NCBI RefSeq assembly: GCF_003966225.1
Contig: NZ_RXNU01000005.1
Location: 356,710-420,709, forward strand
From: Shewanella canadensis
GTDB lineage: Bacteria > Pseudomonadota > Gammaproteobacteria > Enterobacterales > Shewanellaceae
DNA length: 64,000 nucleotides
Direction: 5' to 3'
In this document: positions 51,261-60,314 of the stretch, piece after piece
Layout: every line of letters begins with the position of its first letter
How positions within the stretch are numbered: position 1 is the first letter of the stretch
The notes under the pieces: model-generated
Told to the model about the DNA's origin: nothing
The model's database searches: none
The model's input: the letters and a program-made list of their open reading frames with translations, nothing else
Program-made: the position numbers and the translations under genes

Positions 51261-52637
51261 TTATAGTCTTATATTGAAAACCTCTTTTATGTCTTTAGAT
51301 GGATTTCCTTTTAACATTGCCGTTTTATTTCCAATGAAATCCTGCGGGTTTATCTCAATGTATTCCGATTTTTTATGGTTGTTTATTATAAGTGTGAGAG
51401 CATCTTGTTCAAAAACCTTAAAGCTGTTGTCATCCTGAATAGGTGACATTTTCAAAGAGTTGAATATAAGTGACTTGTTGATAACCATTTCGTCTACTTG
51501 CGTTATTTCACTTAGTAGCATCGTGGCTAAGTAGGCATGATAACTATTAATGTCGATTTTATCATAACTTTCCTGAGATGATTTTACGCATTGCAAGGCC
51601 AAGTTGGGCTCACGAAGAGTTGCTTCTATATAATCATCTCGATTTAGATATAATGTATCATAGGTGCCATAATTATTACACTTAATGAATTTATTGCTGT
51701 TACCAATTCTAGCGCCTCTTAATTGCTCGTTATTATATCCATTATCCCTAAATATACTTTTCGCTTTTCTCTCTAGGTATGCCGATACGATAAAATGATG
51801 CGCAGATTTTATTGCAACTTTCTTTAGCTCTGGGAGTGTTTTTAGGCTGAGCACAAGTCTAACATCTTCTTTCCTATCCTGTTCACCTACATAATATGTA
51901 CTTATAACATTCAAATAGCTGCACAACTCTACTTCATCATATTTTATTGTGGTTAAATACATAAAGCCATACTCAACTCTACCTTTCTCATTTCTGTATT
52001 GGTTAGGACATTCAGCGCCCACTTTAACGGTTGATTTAAATGACTCACCCTTAATGTAATTTCTTTTTCTTAGTTGGTAGGCCACATTATGATTTTTTAA
52101 GTAAGAGCGGTTTTGGAAAAAGAATTTTTCGACTACCTCTAGTGTTTCTCTCCCCTCGTCACTGATTTTTGAGGCTTTATCAAGCATTTCCCCTTGAGCT
52201 TGTTCTAGCCTTATTAATGGCATTTGTATATCTTCAAGTATTTCCTTGTTTTTTACAGCTGTTTCGTATCTTCTTGTATTTTCATTTAGAGTTCTTTCGT
52301 GTCCCTTTTTGTATTTGTCAAAACTCTGTTTATTGTCCTTTCTCAAACCTATTTCACTCAAGCGTTCTTTTTGTTCACTGGTTAGTTTTATACCAATATC
52401 ATCTAATTCATTTGAGAAGTTTATGGCCCGTTCTAGATTTTTACTGCCATTGATGGTTTGGTCGTAAAAGTCGTGTTCTCTCTGCCAATTAACGAACCAA
52501 TTACTGTCTAATGCAATACTATAACTATTTTCTAGGTAATCCTTCTTTAGGTCACTGTCGGTGATTATTGCACTCTCTGGGTATTGGGTGCATCCAATAA
52601 GAAGGACTAAAATTAGACTAAATGAAATTTTTTTCAT
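51261..52637 (-). CDS. Lipoprotein of unknown function with coiled coils
   Basis: The protein (458 residues) has a lipoprotein signal MKKISFSLILVLLIGCTQYP (lipobox LIGC, Cys16). The first half is helical and charged, with likely coiled coil at ~85-175; the second half is mixed and has several cysteines. I recognise no family. Base composition is AT-rich relative to the core genes, in line with transfer. No neighbour helps to define its role; it lies between group II intron debris and a recombinase remnant. Confidence 0.7.
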   Translation of the reverse strand: MKKISFSLILVLLIGCTQYPESAIITDSDLKKDYLENSYSIALDSNWFVNWQREHDFYDQTINGSKNLERAINFSNELDDIGIKLTSEQKERLSEIGLRKDNKQSFDKYKKGHERTLNENTRRYETAVKNKEILEDIQMPLIRLEQAQGEMLDKASKISDEGRETLEVVEKFFFQNRSYLKNHNVAYQLRKRNYIKGESFKSTVKVGAECPNQYRNEKGRVEYGFMYLTTIKYDEVELCSYLNVISTYYVGEQDRKEDVRLVLSLKTLPELKKVAIKSAHHFIVSAYLERKAKSIFRDNGYNNEQLRGARIGNSNKFIKCNNYGTYDTLYLNRDDYIEATLREPNLALQCVKSSQESYDKIDINSYHAYLATMLLSEITQVDEMVINKSLIFNSLKMSPIQDDNSFKVFEQDALTLIINNHKKSEYIEINPQDFIGNKTAMLKGNPSKDIKEVFNIRL

Positions 52638-53337
52638 TACTTTTCCTTAAGTTAGTTGGCGAGTTTCATGTCTTTATTAGTTGTAGCGTTTATTTTATTC
52701 TGGTCTAATCGATCTGGTTCCACTTTGAAACATAACAATCATGGTTGGTGAGCCGTAGATATCTTGTAACGGGTTGCTCTTTTCTATCGGAGAGAGAAGG
52801 TTGTCGCTACTTAAACCTAATCATTATCACTCCATGTATATAAAAGCATTCACCTCACAAACCTAACATACCGACAGATGAAACCTAACAACAATGCAAC
52901 GCCAATCTTCAATACTGTGACATTTATCTCCCCCGAGATTTCACTACGATCTAATCATGGTGTTTCTGGACAAATTAGATAATCAATCAAAATAGCCCAC
53001 AACTAACAACAATAAAATCAAGCTGTAAAAAGGTTTACAGAACCTAAGTGTGGCAGCAGTTTGTGAATAACCAATACGACTATACAAATTAGTAGCTAAA
53101 GAACATCAGCAACGCATGGCGAAAATCTACTTTTTAAATGAAGGAAAACTCTGCGCAGGGTGGTATGAGTTATGAAGCTGACAATGGTTTGAGCATAAGT
53201 TCTTCTTATGGCAAAGTAAATGCGGTTAATCTCTAATAACTAAGTGGGTTAACTTGCTTTGGGGCAAAGGTTCGTCAGCAATAATCCCGCCGACTTGTCG
53301 CTGAAAAAATAGCCCTAGGTTCTAGGGCCACTTACTA
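52638..53337. other. Non-coding or decayed region
   Basis: About 700 bp without a convincing gene. Short frames occur (for instance MAKIYFLNEGKLCAGWYEL from 53116), which could be debris of old genes. CCCTAGG/TTCTAGGG near 53312 makes a small hairpin before the recombinase remnant. Confidence 0.5.
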
Positions 53338-53454
53338 CTAGCAATCTGTACTTTCTGAAAGTAAGAGAGCATCTTCCAATTCAACACCAAGATAACGGAT
53401 TGTATTGTCTACCTTAGTATGACCGAGTAAAAGCTGCACAGCTCGAATATGTTG
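53338..53454 (-). pseudogene. C-terminal remnant of a tyrosine recombinase
   Basis: Read on the minus strand, 38 codons give QHIRAVQLLLGHTKVDNTIR followed by YLGVELEDALLLSESTDC and a stop. This is the C-terminal end of a phage-integrase-type recombinase with the GHT and catalytic Tyr region (IRYLGVE). The rest of the gene is missing; the next gene's stop is 7 bp upstream. It marks a past recombination event. Confidence 0.8.
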
Positions 53455-53460
53455 ATAACA

Positions 53461-53937
53461 TTATTTATAGAAGTAGCCACATTGACCTAAAACCATAGTC
53501 TCGGCACCCGTCACTAGTTGCTTAGTAAAGTTGGTATGGACTATTGATAGCTTGACTGTCTCTACTTTTGTAGAAGATCCGTCTTCATGAAATGCCAAAC
53601 TTGGGAAGCTGACATTATCAAATGCGTAGGTAGTGAATGATTTTACACCATTGCTTGACTCCTTGTGCTGGATGACATTCCAAACACTTCCAGTGTATAC
53701 AGGGGTTTCAGAGCTAGCCATGTTCCACCCATACTGTCCACCAATCCAATCACCATCACTACCTATCTTCAACATTGCACTGTCACCATAGACCAGCATT
53801 GATAGCCCTTGTTCGTAATAAACATCACCTCCATCACCACTTTCTACCAGCAGGTTACATTTGAATACGTGATCTGGTTTCTCTTCTGCTAATACGCTGA
53901 AAGTGAGAAAAGCAGCCATCATCATTATTATTCTCAT
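53461..53937 (-). CDS. Exported hypothetical protein, 158 residues
   Basis: The protein has a signal peptide (MRIIMMMAAFLTFSVLAEEK) with cleavage near VLAEE and a mature part of ~140 residues, with few charged clusters and two cysteines (FKCNLLVE, GQCGYFYK) that may pair. Beta-rich by appearance. I do not recognise a family. It is followed in the minus direction by another small exported protein gene 127 bp upstream (54064-54480) of similar layout, perhaps related or co-regulated. Confidence 0.65.
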   Translation of the reverse strand: MRIIMMMAAFLTFSVLAEEKPDHVFKCNLLVESGDGGDVYYEQGLSMLVYGDSAMLKIGSDGDWIGGQYGWNMASSETPVYTGSVWNVIQHKESSNGVKSFTTYAFDNVSFPSLAFHEDGSSTKVETVKLSIVHTNFTKQLVTGAETMVLGQCGYFYK

Positions 53938-54063
53938 TGTTTTCCTTAAAAAATAAACAAATTCATTAATTTCTGGAATCGATCTCTGACAATTATTGGT
54001 GTCTTAGTAATTTTTTGAAATGTATTTCCCTACCTATTTTTTAGAAACAAACAAGGCTAATAT

Positions 54064-54480
54064 TTAAATAGCTTTACAAATTAAGTCTTCACCACCAGCT
54101 CTATATAAAGCGCCTTCAATTGTGAATGTCACTATACTTGTACGCCATACAGACTTAACTTCTGGCTTAACTTCTGGCTTAGGTAATGTCGGGTTATACA
54201 TAGTTCTTATTGTATGATGCTTTACTATATTAAAGTACATACCATCTTTCTCACCAGCGTATTTAACAGACTGACTATGGACACGATCAAAGATTGAAGT
54301 CTGCATTCCATCGTCTGGTGTGATCTCTGTCCACTTGATTTTGTCTTCAGTAACTTCTAACTGCATAATCTCACCATTGCTATCTGTCTTGTATTCACAT
54401 ACCAACTCAAATTCAGCAGAATTAACCAATGTAGAAAAAGAAGAAATTGCTAATATGCTTGCAAGTAATATAGTTTTCAT
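54064..54480 (-). CDS. Exported hypothetical protein, 138 residues
   Basis: Signal peptide MKTILLASILAISSFSTLVN followed by SAEFELVCEYKTDSNGE. The mature part has two cysteines, one near each end (LVCEYK, DLICKA), like the neighbouring 158-residue protein, which has the same pattern of an early FKC and a late GQC. A short PKPEVKPEVK repeat is visible. Function unknown. It lies in the AT-rich accessory region and has its own AT-rich upstream space. Confidence 0.65.
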   Translation of the reverse strand: MKTILLASILAISSFSTLVNSAEFELVCEYKTDSNGEIMQLEVTEDKIKWTEITPDDGMQTSIFDRVHSQSVKYAGEKDGMYFNIVKHHTIRTMYNPTLPKPEVKPEVKSVWRTSIVTFTIEGALYRAGGEDLICKAI

Positions 54481-55286
54481 TTTATTTATAATCCTTTAGA
54501 TAACAGGTAAGTAAAGCTGGCAGCAAAGAACCACATCAACTATATCAAACACATCTTAGATGTAATGTGTAAAAATAGCGCTACAATAAAATCAAAGAAA
54601 AAGCACGAATAATCATGGGTGATGTAATAGATGCTCCCAATTGCGGTATCAATACGAAAAACTCAGATTGAACAGACAGTTACCTTATGAGCATCGTCCA
54701 TGAAAGTTACCACTATAACAAAATCATAGCCAGACACTAATAATTAATAATGAACAACTAAGACACCCATTGTTATCAGGGCGACCGGATGAGTGTTCGC
54801 TTTTTACTCACTCGAGCTAATCCTGCTAGTAACACCCTTTCTAAAAAGGATGTTTTCATCCACGCCATTTTTTGTTTCGTTGGCCTGCTCACTTTTGTTG
54901 GCTCTGCTCTCAACATGTTTTGTGGTGTTTACCAAAGCGAAATTTATCGATCCACCCAGCATAAAAAGCAGTACATTTCACCACATACAGACCTTGACAT
55001 CACGAGGATCATAGCGCCATCAAGTTATAGATTTATAGAAAGTTAAAATATCAGACGGTTGATTTTGTGCAACCACAGCAAGTGGATACCCATAGGATTT
55101 ACGACACTTGAACTTGGTTGGCACTTATTGCTGAGATCTAGCAATCCATTCTAGAAACTATGCTTAAACTGTACAAAATACGTGGCGGCAGTTACGTACT
55201 ATTTGATTCATTTAGCAATCGATTTATTATGGCAAATTCTGATGCTCCCAAAATGATTGAGTAATTGCACTAACTGGTAATGGGGC
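54481..55286. other. About 800 bp with no convincing gene
   Basis: Two overlapping short frames begin near 54790 (85 and 73 residues), the second membrane-like, but neither has a clear ribosome site and both may be chance. A 34-codon frame at 55159-55263 (MLKLYKIRGGSYVLFDSFSN start) ends just before intron A and may be a gene remnant. Confidence 0.45.
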
Positions 55287-55509
55287 GTGCGACGTGAGGT
55301 CGTATGAAGCGCTGTTCACCGCTTTTGAGTGAACCATCTGTATCACCAGATGAACCTAGGAGCCTGAATAAAGTAGCGGCTCTGACAATGTAATGAAGAT
55401 TGGTTATAGACCAATCGGGATCTGAATCGTGAGAGAACGATCCTCCTGATAACCACAAATTGGGTGAGTGCTAGGTAGTCAGTATGATGAACATATGTAA
55501 ATCCGCGTA

Positions 55510-57671
55510 GTGCGACGTGAAGTCGTATTGATCGCTGTCCTCCGACCCAAAGAGAGGACCATCTGTATCACCAGATGACCCTATGGCTCTGAATAAAGAA
55601 GCGAGCCTGACAATGTAACGAAGTCTATTTAAATAGACGGGAAAATAATCGTGAGAGGACGTTCCTCCTGATAACCACAAATTGGGTGAGTGCTAGGGAG
55701 TCAGTAAGATGAATGAAAGTGAATCCATATAATATGCGTAATTTCACAAGCAGCGGAAGTGGTTTACACGCTGTGGCCAAAAGGCAACGAGAGTAGGAAA
55801 GAAGTTTGCGTGTATTCTTTCGTGATCAACACGCTCTCCGCATTATAGTGGGCATCTACCCTGACATTGCGTGACATACGGAACACGGTAAGCCTGTATC
55901 GCTCCTAATGGGAAAGCTCTCTGCAAAGAGAGCCGATAGTGATGCAGGTAAAGGAGGCTGGAGAAAGCTAATGCTGCATTGTAATGATGCAGATACAGAC
56001 TGGTGTCTGGCACGAAAGTGGGCCCACTTCCAGCTGGTCTCCCGTTGCAAGATGATTTGAGGAACTTTATTTATGGAGAAACGCAAATGATAATTTCAAG
56101 CGAAGTTAGTGCCTCTCCTTACTGCGCGCAATGGAAATCCATCAATTGGAAAGTCATTGAACAGCATGTATTCAAGCTTCAAATGCGCATTGCAAAAGCA
56201 ACCAGAGAAGGTAGACGAGGCAAAGTGAAAGCATTGCAATGGCTACTGACTCACTCAAAAACAGCAAAACTTCTTGCTGTGAAACGAGTATCACAAAACA
56301 AAGGCGCTAAAACGCCAGGAATTGACGGCATTATTTGGAACACAGATGCTCGTCGCATGACTGCGGTCAGTCAACTGAGTAGAAAAGGCTATCAAGCTAA
56401 ACCACTCAGGCGGATCTATATCCCCAAGAAAAACGGCAAACTCAGGCCATTAGGCATTCCATGCATGATAGATAGAGCGCAACAAGCGTTATATCTTCTT
56501 GCTTTGGAGCCTATCTCTGAGACTGTTTCGGATGCAAACAGTTACGGGTTTCGACCTAACCGTAGTACCGCTGATGCGATAGCCCAATGCTTCATTTGTT
56601 TAAGTCGCAAAAGCTCAGCGCAGTGGGTACTTGAGGGTGACATCAAAGCCTGCTTCGATAAGATTGGTCATCAGTGGCTAATCGATAACATTCAGTTGGA
56701 CAAAAGAATGATGAAGCAATGGCTTGGGTGTGGTTTTATCGATAAAGGGTTGTTCTACAAAACGGCAGAAGGAACGCCGCAAGGTGGGATCATCTCTCCA
56801 ACTCTTATGTTGCTGACACTTTCTGGTTTAGAACAGCTGGTTAAGTCGATTGCTCATCGGAAAGGCGGTAAGATTAATTTTATAGGTTACGCAGATGATT
56901 TTGTTATTACGGGTGCGTCAAAGGAAGTGCTCATTAATGAAATCAAACCGCAACTTACTCGATTTCTACAAGAAAGAGGCTTAACACTCTCTGAAGAGAA
57001 AACACATGTTACCCATATCAATGATGGCTTTGACTTTCTAGGATTTAATCTCAGAAAGTACAACGGCAAACTGCTCATAAAACCGAGCAAGAGCAATGTA
57101 CTGTCATTTTTAAGAAACCTGCGTGAACTCATCAGAAAACACGCAACAAGCTCAGTGAACGATCTTATCAAGATGATGAATCCCAAACTGAGAGGCTGGG
57201 CGAACTATTATCGTCACAGTGTTGCAAAGAAAGTCTTTAGCTATGTAGGCCATCAAGTATTCCTCGCGTTATGGAGATGGGCGGTTAGGCGACATCCAAA
57301 CAAGGGTAGAAAATGGGTAGCAAGGAAATATTTTCTAAACCGAAATGGCCATTGGCTCTTTCACGGTTGGCAGAAAATAGCTGATATGGACTGTGCATTC
57401 AACCTTGTGCAAATCGCTCATACTCCAATAAAGAGACACGTGAAAATCAGAAGTGAAGCAACGCCTTATGCACCTGAGCACAAAGCTTACTTATGTAGGC
57501 GGAAACTTAGTAAGGAGAGCAGAAACTCTTGGTCTGAACCCGTCTTACCTGCTTTGTGATGTTACTGGGTAACGTAATATGCCTTAGTGGAGGCTTGAGC
57601 CTAGTGCAGTGAAAGTTGCACGCTGGGTTCTTAGGAGGGCGGCACTTGGCAACAAGTGTCGCCTATCCGAC
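55510..57671 (+). mobile_element. Group II intron B, nested in domain I of intron A
   Basis: This complete 2162-bp intron runs from GTGCGACGTGAAGTCG (55510) to CCTATCCGAC (57671), with maturase at 56087 and intact domain V and VI. It is a close homologue of A but clearly diverged. It sits inside A's 5' RNA domain, so B must be spliced first for A to fold. Confidence 0.9.
56087..57559 (+). CDS. ltrA: Group II intron B reverse transcriptase/maturase
   Basis: A 490-residue intron-encoded protein. I start at ATG 56087 (GGAG 8 bases upstream); the open frame extends upstream only through intron RNA. RT domains run from KNGKLRPLGIPCMIDRAQQA to the active site GYADDFVIT (Tyr at residue 268), followed by the X/maturase domain (LRGWANYYRHSVAKKVF). 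The C-terminus has a VKIRSEATPYAPEHKAYL stretch as in intron proteins with a reduced endonuclease region; no HNH cluster is evident. It assists splicing and copies the intron into DNA targets. Confidence 0.93.
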   Translation: MIISSEVSASPYCAQWKSINWKVIEQHVFKLQMRIAKATREGRRGKVKALQWLLTHSKTAKLLAVKRVSQNKGAKTPGIDGIIWNTDARRMTAVSQLSRKGYQAKPLRRIYIPKKNGKLRPLGIPCMIDRAQQALYLLALEPISETVSDANSYGFRPNRSTADAIAQCFICLSRKSSAQWVLEGDIKACFDKIGHQWLIDNIQLDKRMMKQWLGCGFIDKGLFYKTAEGTPQGGIISPTLMLLTLSGLEQLVKSIAHRKGGKINFIGYADDFVITGASKEVLINEIKPQLTRFLQERGLTLSEEKTHVTHINDGFDFLGFNLRKYNGKLLIKPSKSNVLSFLRNLRELIRKHATSSVNDLIKMMNPKLRGWANYYRHSVAKKVFSYVGHQVFLALWRWAVRRHPNKGRKWVARKYFLNRNGHWLFHGWQKIADMDCAFNLVQIAHTPIKRHVKIRSEATPYAPEHKAYLCRRKLSKESRNSWSEPVLPAL

Positions 57672-58023
57672 AGGTGCGTTATACGATGAAACAGCGGAAG
57701 TGGTTTATACGTTGTGGCCAAAAAGGCAATGAGAGTTGGAAAGAGATTGCCCCATGCTCTTTCGTGATCAATATAGCTCTTCGCACTATAGCGGGCATCT
57801 ACCCTGACATTGCGCGACATACGGAACACGGTAAGCCTGTATTGCTCCCTTTGGGAAAGCTAATATGGCCGATAGCGGTGCAGGTATAGGAGGTTGGAAA
57901 AAGCAAAGGCTGCATTGTAACGATGCAGATACAGACTAGTGTCTGGTCACGAAAGTGAGCCCACTTCCGACTGGTCTCCCGTTGCAAGATAATTTGAAGA
58001 ACTTTATTCAAGGAGAAACGCAA

Positions 58024-59496
58024 ATGATGATTTCAACAGAGATTAGTGCCTCTCCTGACAGCGAACAATGGCAGTCCATAGACTGGAAATCCGTTGAACC
58101 GCATGTATTAAAGCTTCAAATGCGTATTGCAAAGGCAACACGAGAAGGTAAACACGGTAAGGCGAAAGCGTTGCAATGGATACTGACTCACTCGCGTTCA
58201 GCAAAACTTCTTGCTGTTAAGCGGGTATCAAAAAGCAAAGGCAGTAGAACGCCTGGAATAGATGGTGTTATCTGGAACACGGATACACGCCGCATGAAAG
58301 CAGTAAATCAATTGAGCAGGAAGGCATATCAAGCCAAACCACTCAAGCGTATCAATATCCCCAAAAAGAATGGCAAACTTAGACCGCTTGGTATCCCATG
58401 CATGATAGACAGAGCACAACAAGCGCTCCACCTTCTTGCATTAGAGCCTATATCGGAGACGTTTGCTGACCCAAACAGCTATGGATTTAGACCAAATCGT
58501 AGCACTGCCGACGCAGTCGATCAGTGCTTCAAATGCTTGGCTCTAAAGAGATCAGCGCAATGGGTTCTTGAGGGAGATATCAAATCCTGCTTCGACAAAA
58601 TCGGGCATCAATGGCTTATTGATAACATCGCCATAGATAAACGAATGTTGGGACAATGGTTAAAGTCTGGTTTTATGGATAAAGGGCTGTTTTATCGAAC
58701 TGATGAGGGCACACCACAAGGAGGGGTTATATCCCCAACCTTGATGCTAATGACTCTTGCAGGACTCGAGCAGCGCATAAAGTCTACAGCACTCAAAAAG
58801 GGTGCTAGAACCAACTTTATTGGATACGCCGACGATTTCGTCGTCACTTGTGCTTCAAAGGAAGTGCTCGAGAACGATATCAAACCGTTGATCGCTGATT
58901 TCTTGGCGGAAAGAGGCTTAACACTCTCCGAAGAGAAAACGCACATTACCCACATCAACAAGGGTTTTGACTTCTTAGGGTTCAATCATAGGAAGTACAA
59001 AGGAAAATTGCTCATTAAACCGAGCAAGTCCAATACCTTGTTGTTCTTGAGTAACCTGCGCGAACTCATCAAAAAGCACGCAACCATCCCTGTTAACGAT
59101 CTTATCAAACTGATAAATCCAAAACTAAGGGGTTGGGCGAATTATTATCGTCATTGCGTTGCTAAACAAGTATTCGGGTATGTTGGGCACAAACTATTCT
59201 ATACGTTATGGCACTGGGCAGTAAGGCGCCATCCAACAAAGTCTAAGACTTGGGTAGCCCTTAAATACTTCATCAACCGAAAAGGCCAATGGCAATTTCA
59301 CGGTTGGCAGAAGGTCAAGGATATGGATTGCCAATTCAATCTATTCCAAATAGCCAAAGTGCCCATTGAGAGACATGTAAAAATCCGAAATGCGGCTATA
59401 CCATTCGATCCTCAATACCAAGAATATTTGGCTAGGAGAAAATCGAAAAGGCAAGCTCGTAACTCTTGGAATGAACCTGCTCTCACTGCTTTATAA
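58024..59496 (+). CDS. ltrA: Group II intron A reverse transcriptase/maturase
   Basis: Also 490 residues from ATG 58024 (ATGATGATT, GGAG upstream), with GYADDFVVT at Tyr268, LRGWANYYRHCVAKQVF in the X domain and VKIRNAAIPFDPQYQEYL at the end. It is very similar to the intron B protein along its full length but not identical, so the two come from related rather than freshly copied introns. No frameshift or stop is seen. Its expression in the spliced form would need removal of intron B. Confidence 0.93.
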   Translation: MMISTEISASPDSEQWQSIDWKSVEPHVLKLQMRIAKATREGKHGKAKALQWILTHSRSAKLLAVKRVSKSKGSRTPGIDGVIWNTDTRRMKAVNQLSRKAYQAKPLKRINIPKKNGKLRPLGIPCMIDRAQQALHLLALEPISETFADPNSYGFRPNRSTADAVDQCFKCLALKRSAQWVLEGDIKSCFDKIGHQWLIDNIAIDKRMLGQWLKSGFMDKGLFYRTDEGTPQGGVISPTLMLMTLAGLEQRIKSTALKKGARTNFIGYADDFVVTCASKEVLENDIKPLIADFLAERGLTLSEEKTHITHINKGFDFLGFNHRKYKGKLLIKPSKSNTLLFLSNLRELIKKHATIPVNDLIKLINPKLRGWANYYRHCVAKQVFGYVGHKLFYTLWHWAVRRHPTKSKTWVALKYFINRKGQWQFHGWQKVKDMDCQFNLFQIAKVPIERHVKIRNAAIPFDPQYQEYLARRKSKRQARNSWNEPALTAL

Positions 59497-59607
59497 GTTG
59501 CTGGGTATCAAACGATACCTTTGTGGAGGCTTGAGCCTAGTGCAGTGAAAGTTGCACGCTGGGTTCTTAGGAGGGCGGCACTTGGTAACAAGTGTCGTCT
59601 ATCCGAC

Positions 59608-59650
59608 ACAAACGTGTCAGCAGCATCCTTTTGACACGTACCTGGACAAT
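59608..59650. repeat. 3' exon of intron A, repeated at 62956
   Basis: ACAAACGTGTCAGCAGCATC and the following bases contain the inverted repeat ACGTGTCA/TGACACGT (59612-59639). A diverged copy, ATCGATGTGTCTGCAAATCC and on, lies at 62956-62994. Both copies directly follow a domain VI-type end CCGAC. Confidence 0.65.
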
Positions 59651-59656
59651 AGTCAG

Positions 59657-60028
59657 TTAAGAAAATTCACCATACTCAATATACCTAAGGGTTTTACTCA
59701 CTAATTCACGCCCTTCTACAGATGTTAGAAGGCTTACCGGTGAGCAGTTGCTTAAAGCTGGACATATAGACTCTAGCCATCCCTTAGCCTGTTTAGGTGT
59801 ATCAAAAACATCCAAAGATTTCAGAAATATAGCAGTTAACTCTTCCGTTTCAATCAGACTACTTTGCTCCTGATTATTGATTGCATCTCGCACCTCAATA
59901 AACAAGCTTGATAAACACTGTAGCTCATTGGCAGTATGTGTTTCATTCGAAATTGCATTGAATATATTGCTGTACTCCAAGCCCTCAGCAACCTGCTCCT
60001 TTTTAGTCATAGGATTATTCTTACTCAT
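59657..60028 (-). CDS. MbcA/ParS/Xre toxin-binding-domain (DUF2384) protein
   Basis: The C-terminal half has the DUF2384 pattern of Xre/MbcA-type antitoxins: SLDVFDTPKQAKGWLESICP (VF-D-x-x-KA-x-x-WL), then SPVSLLTSVEGREL and LRYIEYGEFS. Such antitoxins normally pair with RES toxins that degrade NAD, but no RES gene is adjacent; the nearest gene is the helicase 287 bp upstream on the same strand. I prefer ATG 60028 (MSKNNPMTKKEQ; AGAG upstream) to 60055. The N-terminal part does not show a clear helix-turn-helix. It may be an orphan antitoxin or a part of the helicase module. Confidence 0.65.
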   Translation of the reverse strand: MSKNNPMTKKEQVAEGLEYSNIFNAISNETHTANELQCLSSLFIEVRDAINNQEQSSLIETEELTAIFLKSLDVFDTPKQAKGWLESICPALSNCSPVSLLTSVEGRELVSKTLRYIEYGEFS

Positions 60029-60055
60029 GAATATCTCTGTTTTCTGAAGTGCCAT

Positions 60056-60314
60056 TTGAAAATTTTAGCAGAATGATTGCTCAATTAGCCAGTAAATAAC
60101 GAAACGTTTTGTGGCAAAAACGAGATGGATAAATCTGTCTATATCAACTGATATCATAGACATGTATAGAGACAAATACCTTTAAAAGTTACTCTCAGTG
60201 TTGTTAAGAGCAATGAAAAAGCGAATATAAAAATCAATATGTACAGCGATATTATATTTGATAACAGCCAGAGAATTTTTTAAAAATGGTGACACCATAA
60301 ATAAGGTTTCCGCA
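60056..60314. promoter_or_regulatory. Gap between the helicase and DUF2384 genes
   Basis: This 259-bp AT-rich gap probably holds a separate promoter for the DUF2384 gene. TATCAACTGATATCATAGA near 60140 includes a small palindrome (TGATATCA). No gene is seen. Confidence 0.35.

Larger units (their letters stand above)
55287..59607 (+). mobile_element. Group II intron A, interrupted by intron B (twintron)
   Basis: Intron A begins GTGCGACGTGAGGTCG at 55287 and ends CTATCCGAC at 59607. It is split by intron B at 55510-57671. Removing B joins AAATCCGCGTA to AGGTGCGTTATACG, which restores the same order as the uninterrupted intron C (GAATCCATTTAAGGTGCG). Without B it is 2159 bp, 3 bp shorter than B itself. 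Domain V is 34 nt (GAGCCTAGTGCAGTGAAAGT and on). Its maturase gene is at 58024. Confidence 0.9.

Noticed and set aside
54789..55046. Overlapping 85- and 73-residue frames, one membrane-like
   Set aside because: They overlap in different frames, lack clear ribosome sites, and show no recognisable motif; kept only as a remark in the intergenic entry.
55287..59607. Two separate tandem introns
   Set aside because: The 5' part at 55287-55509 lacks everything after early domain I, while the downstream intron lacks exactly that part; nesting explains both.
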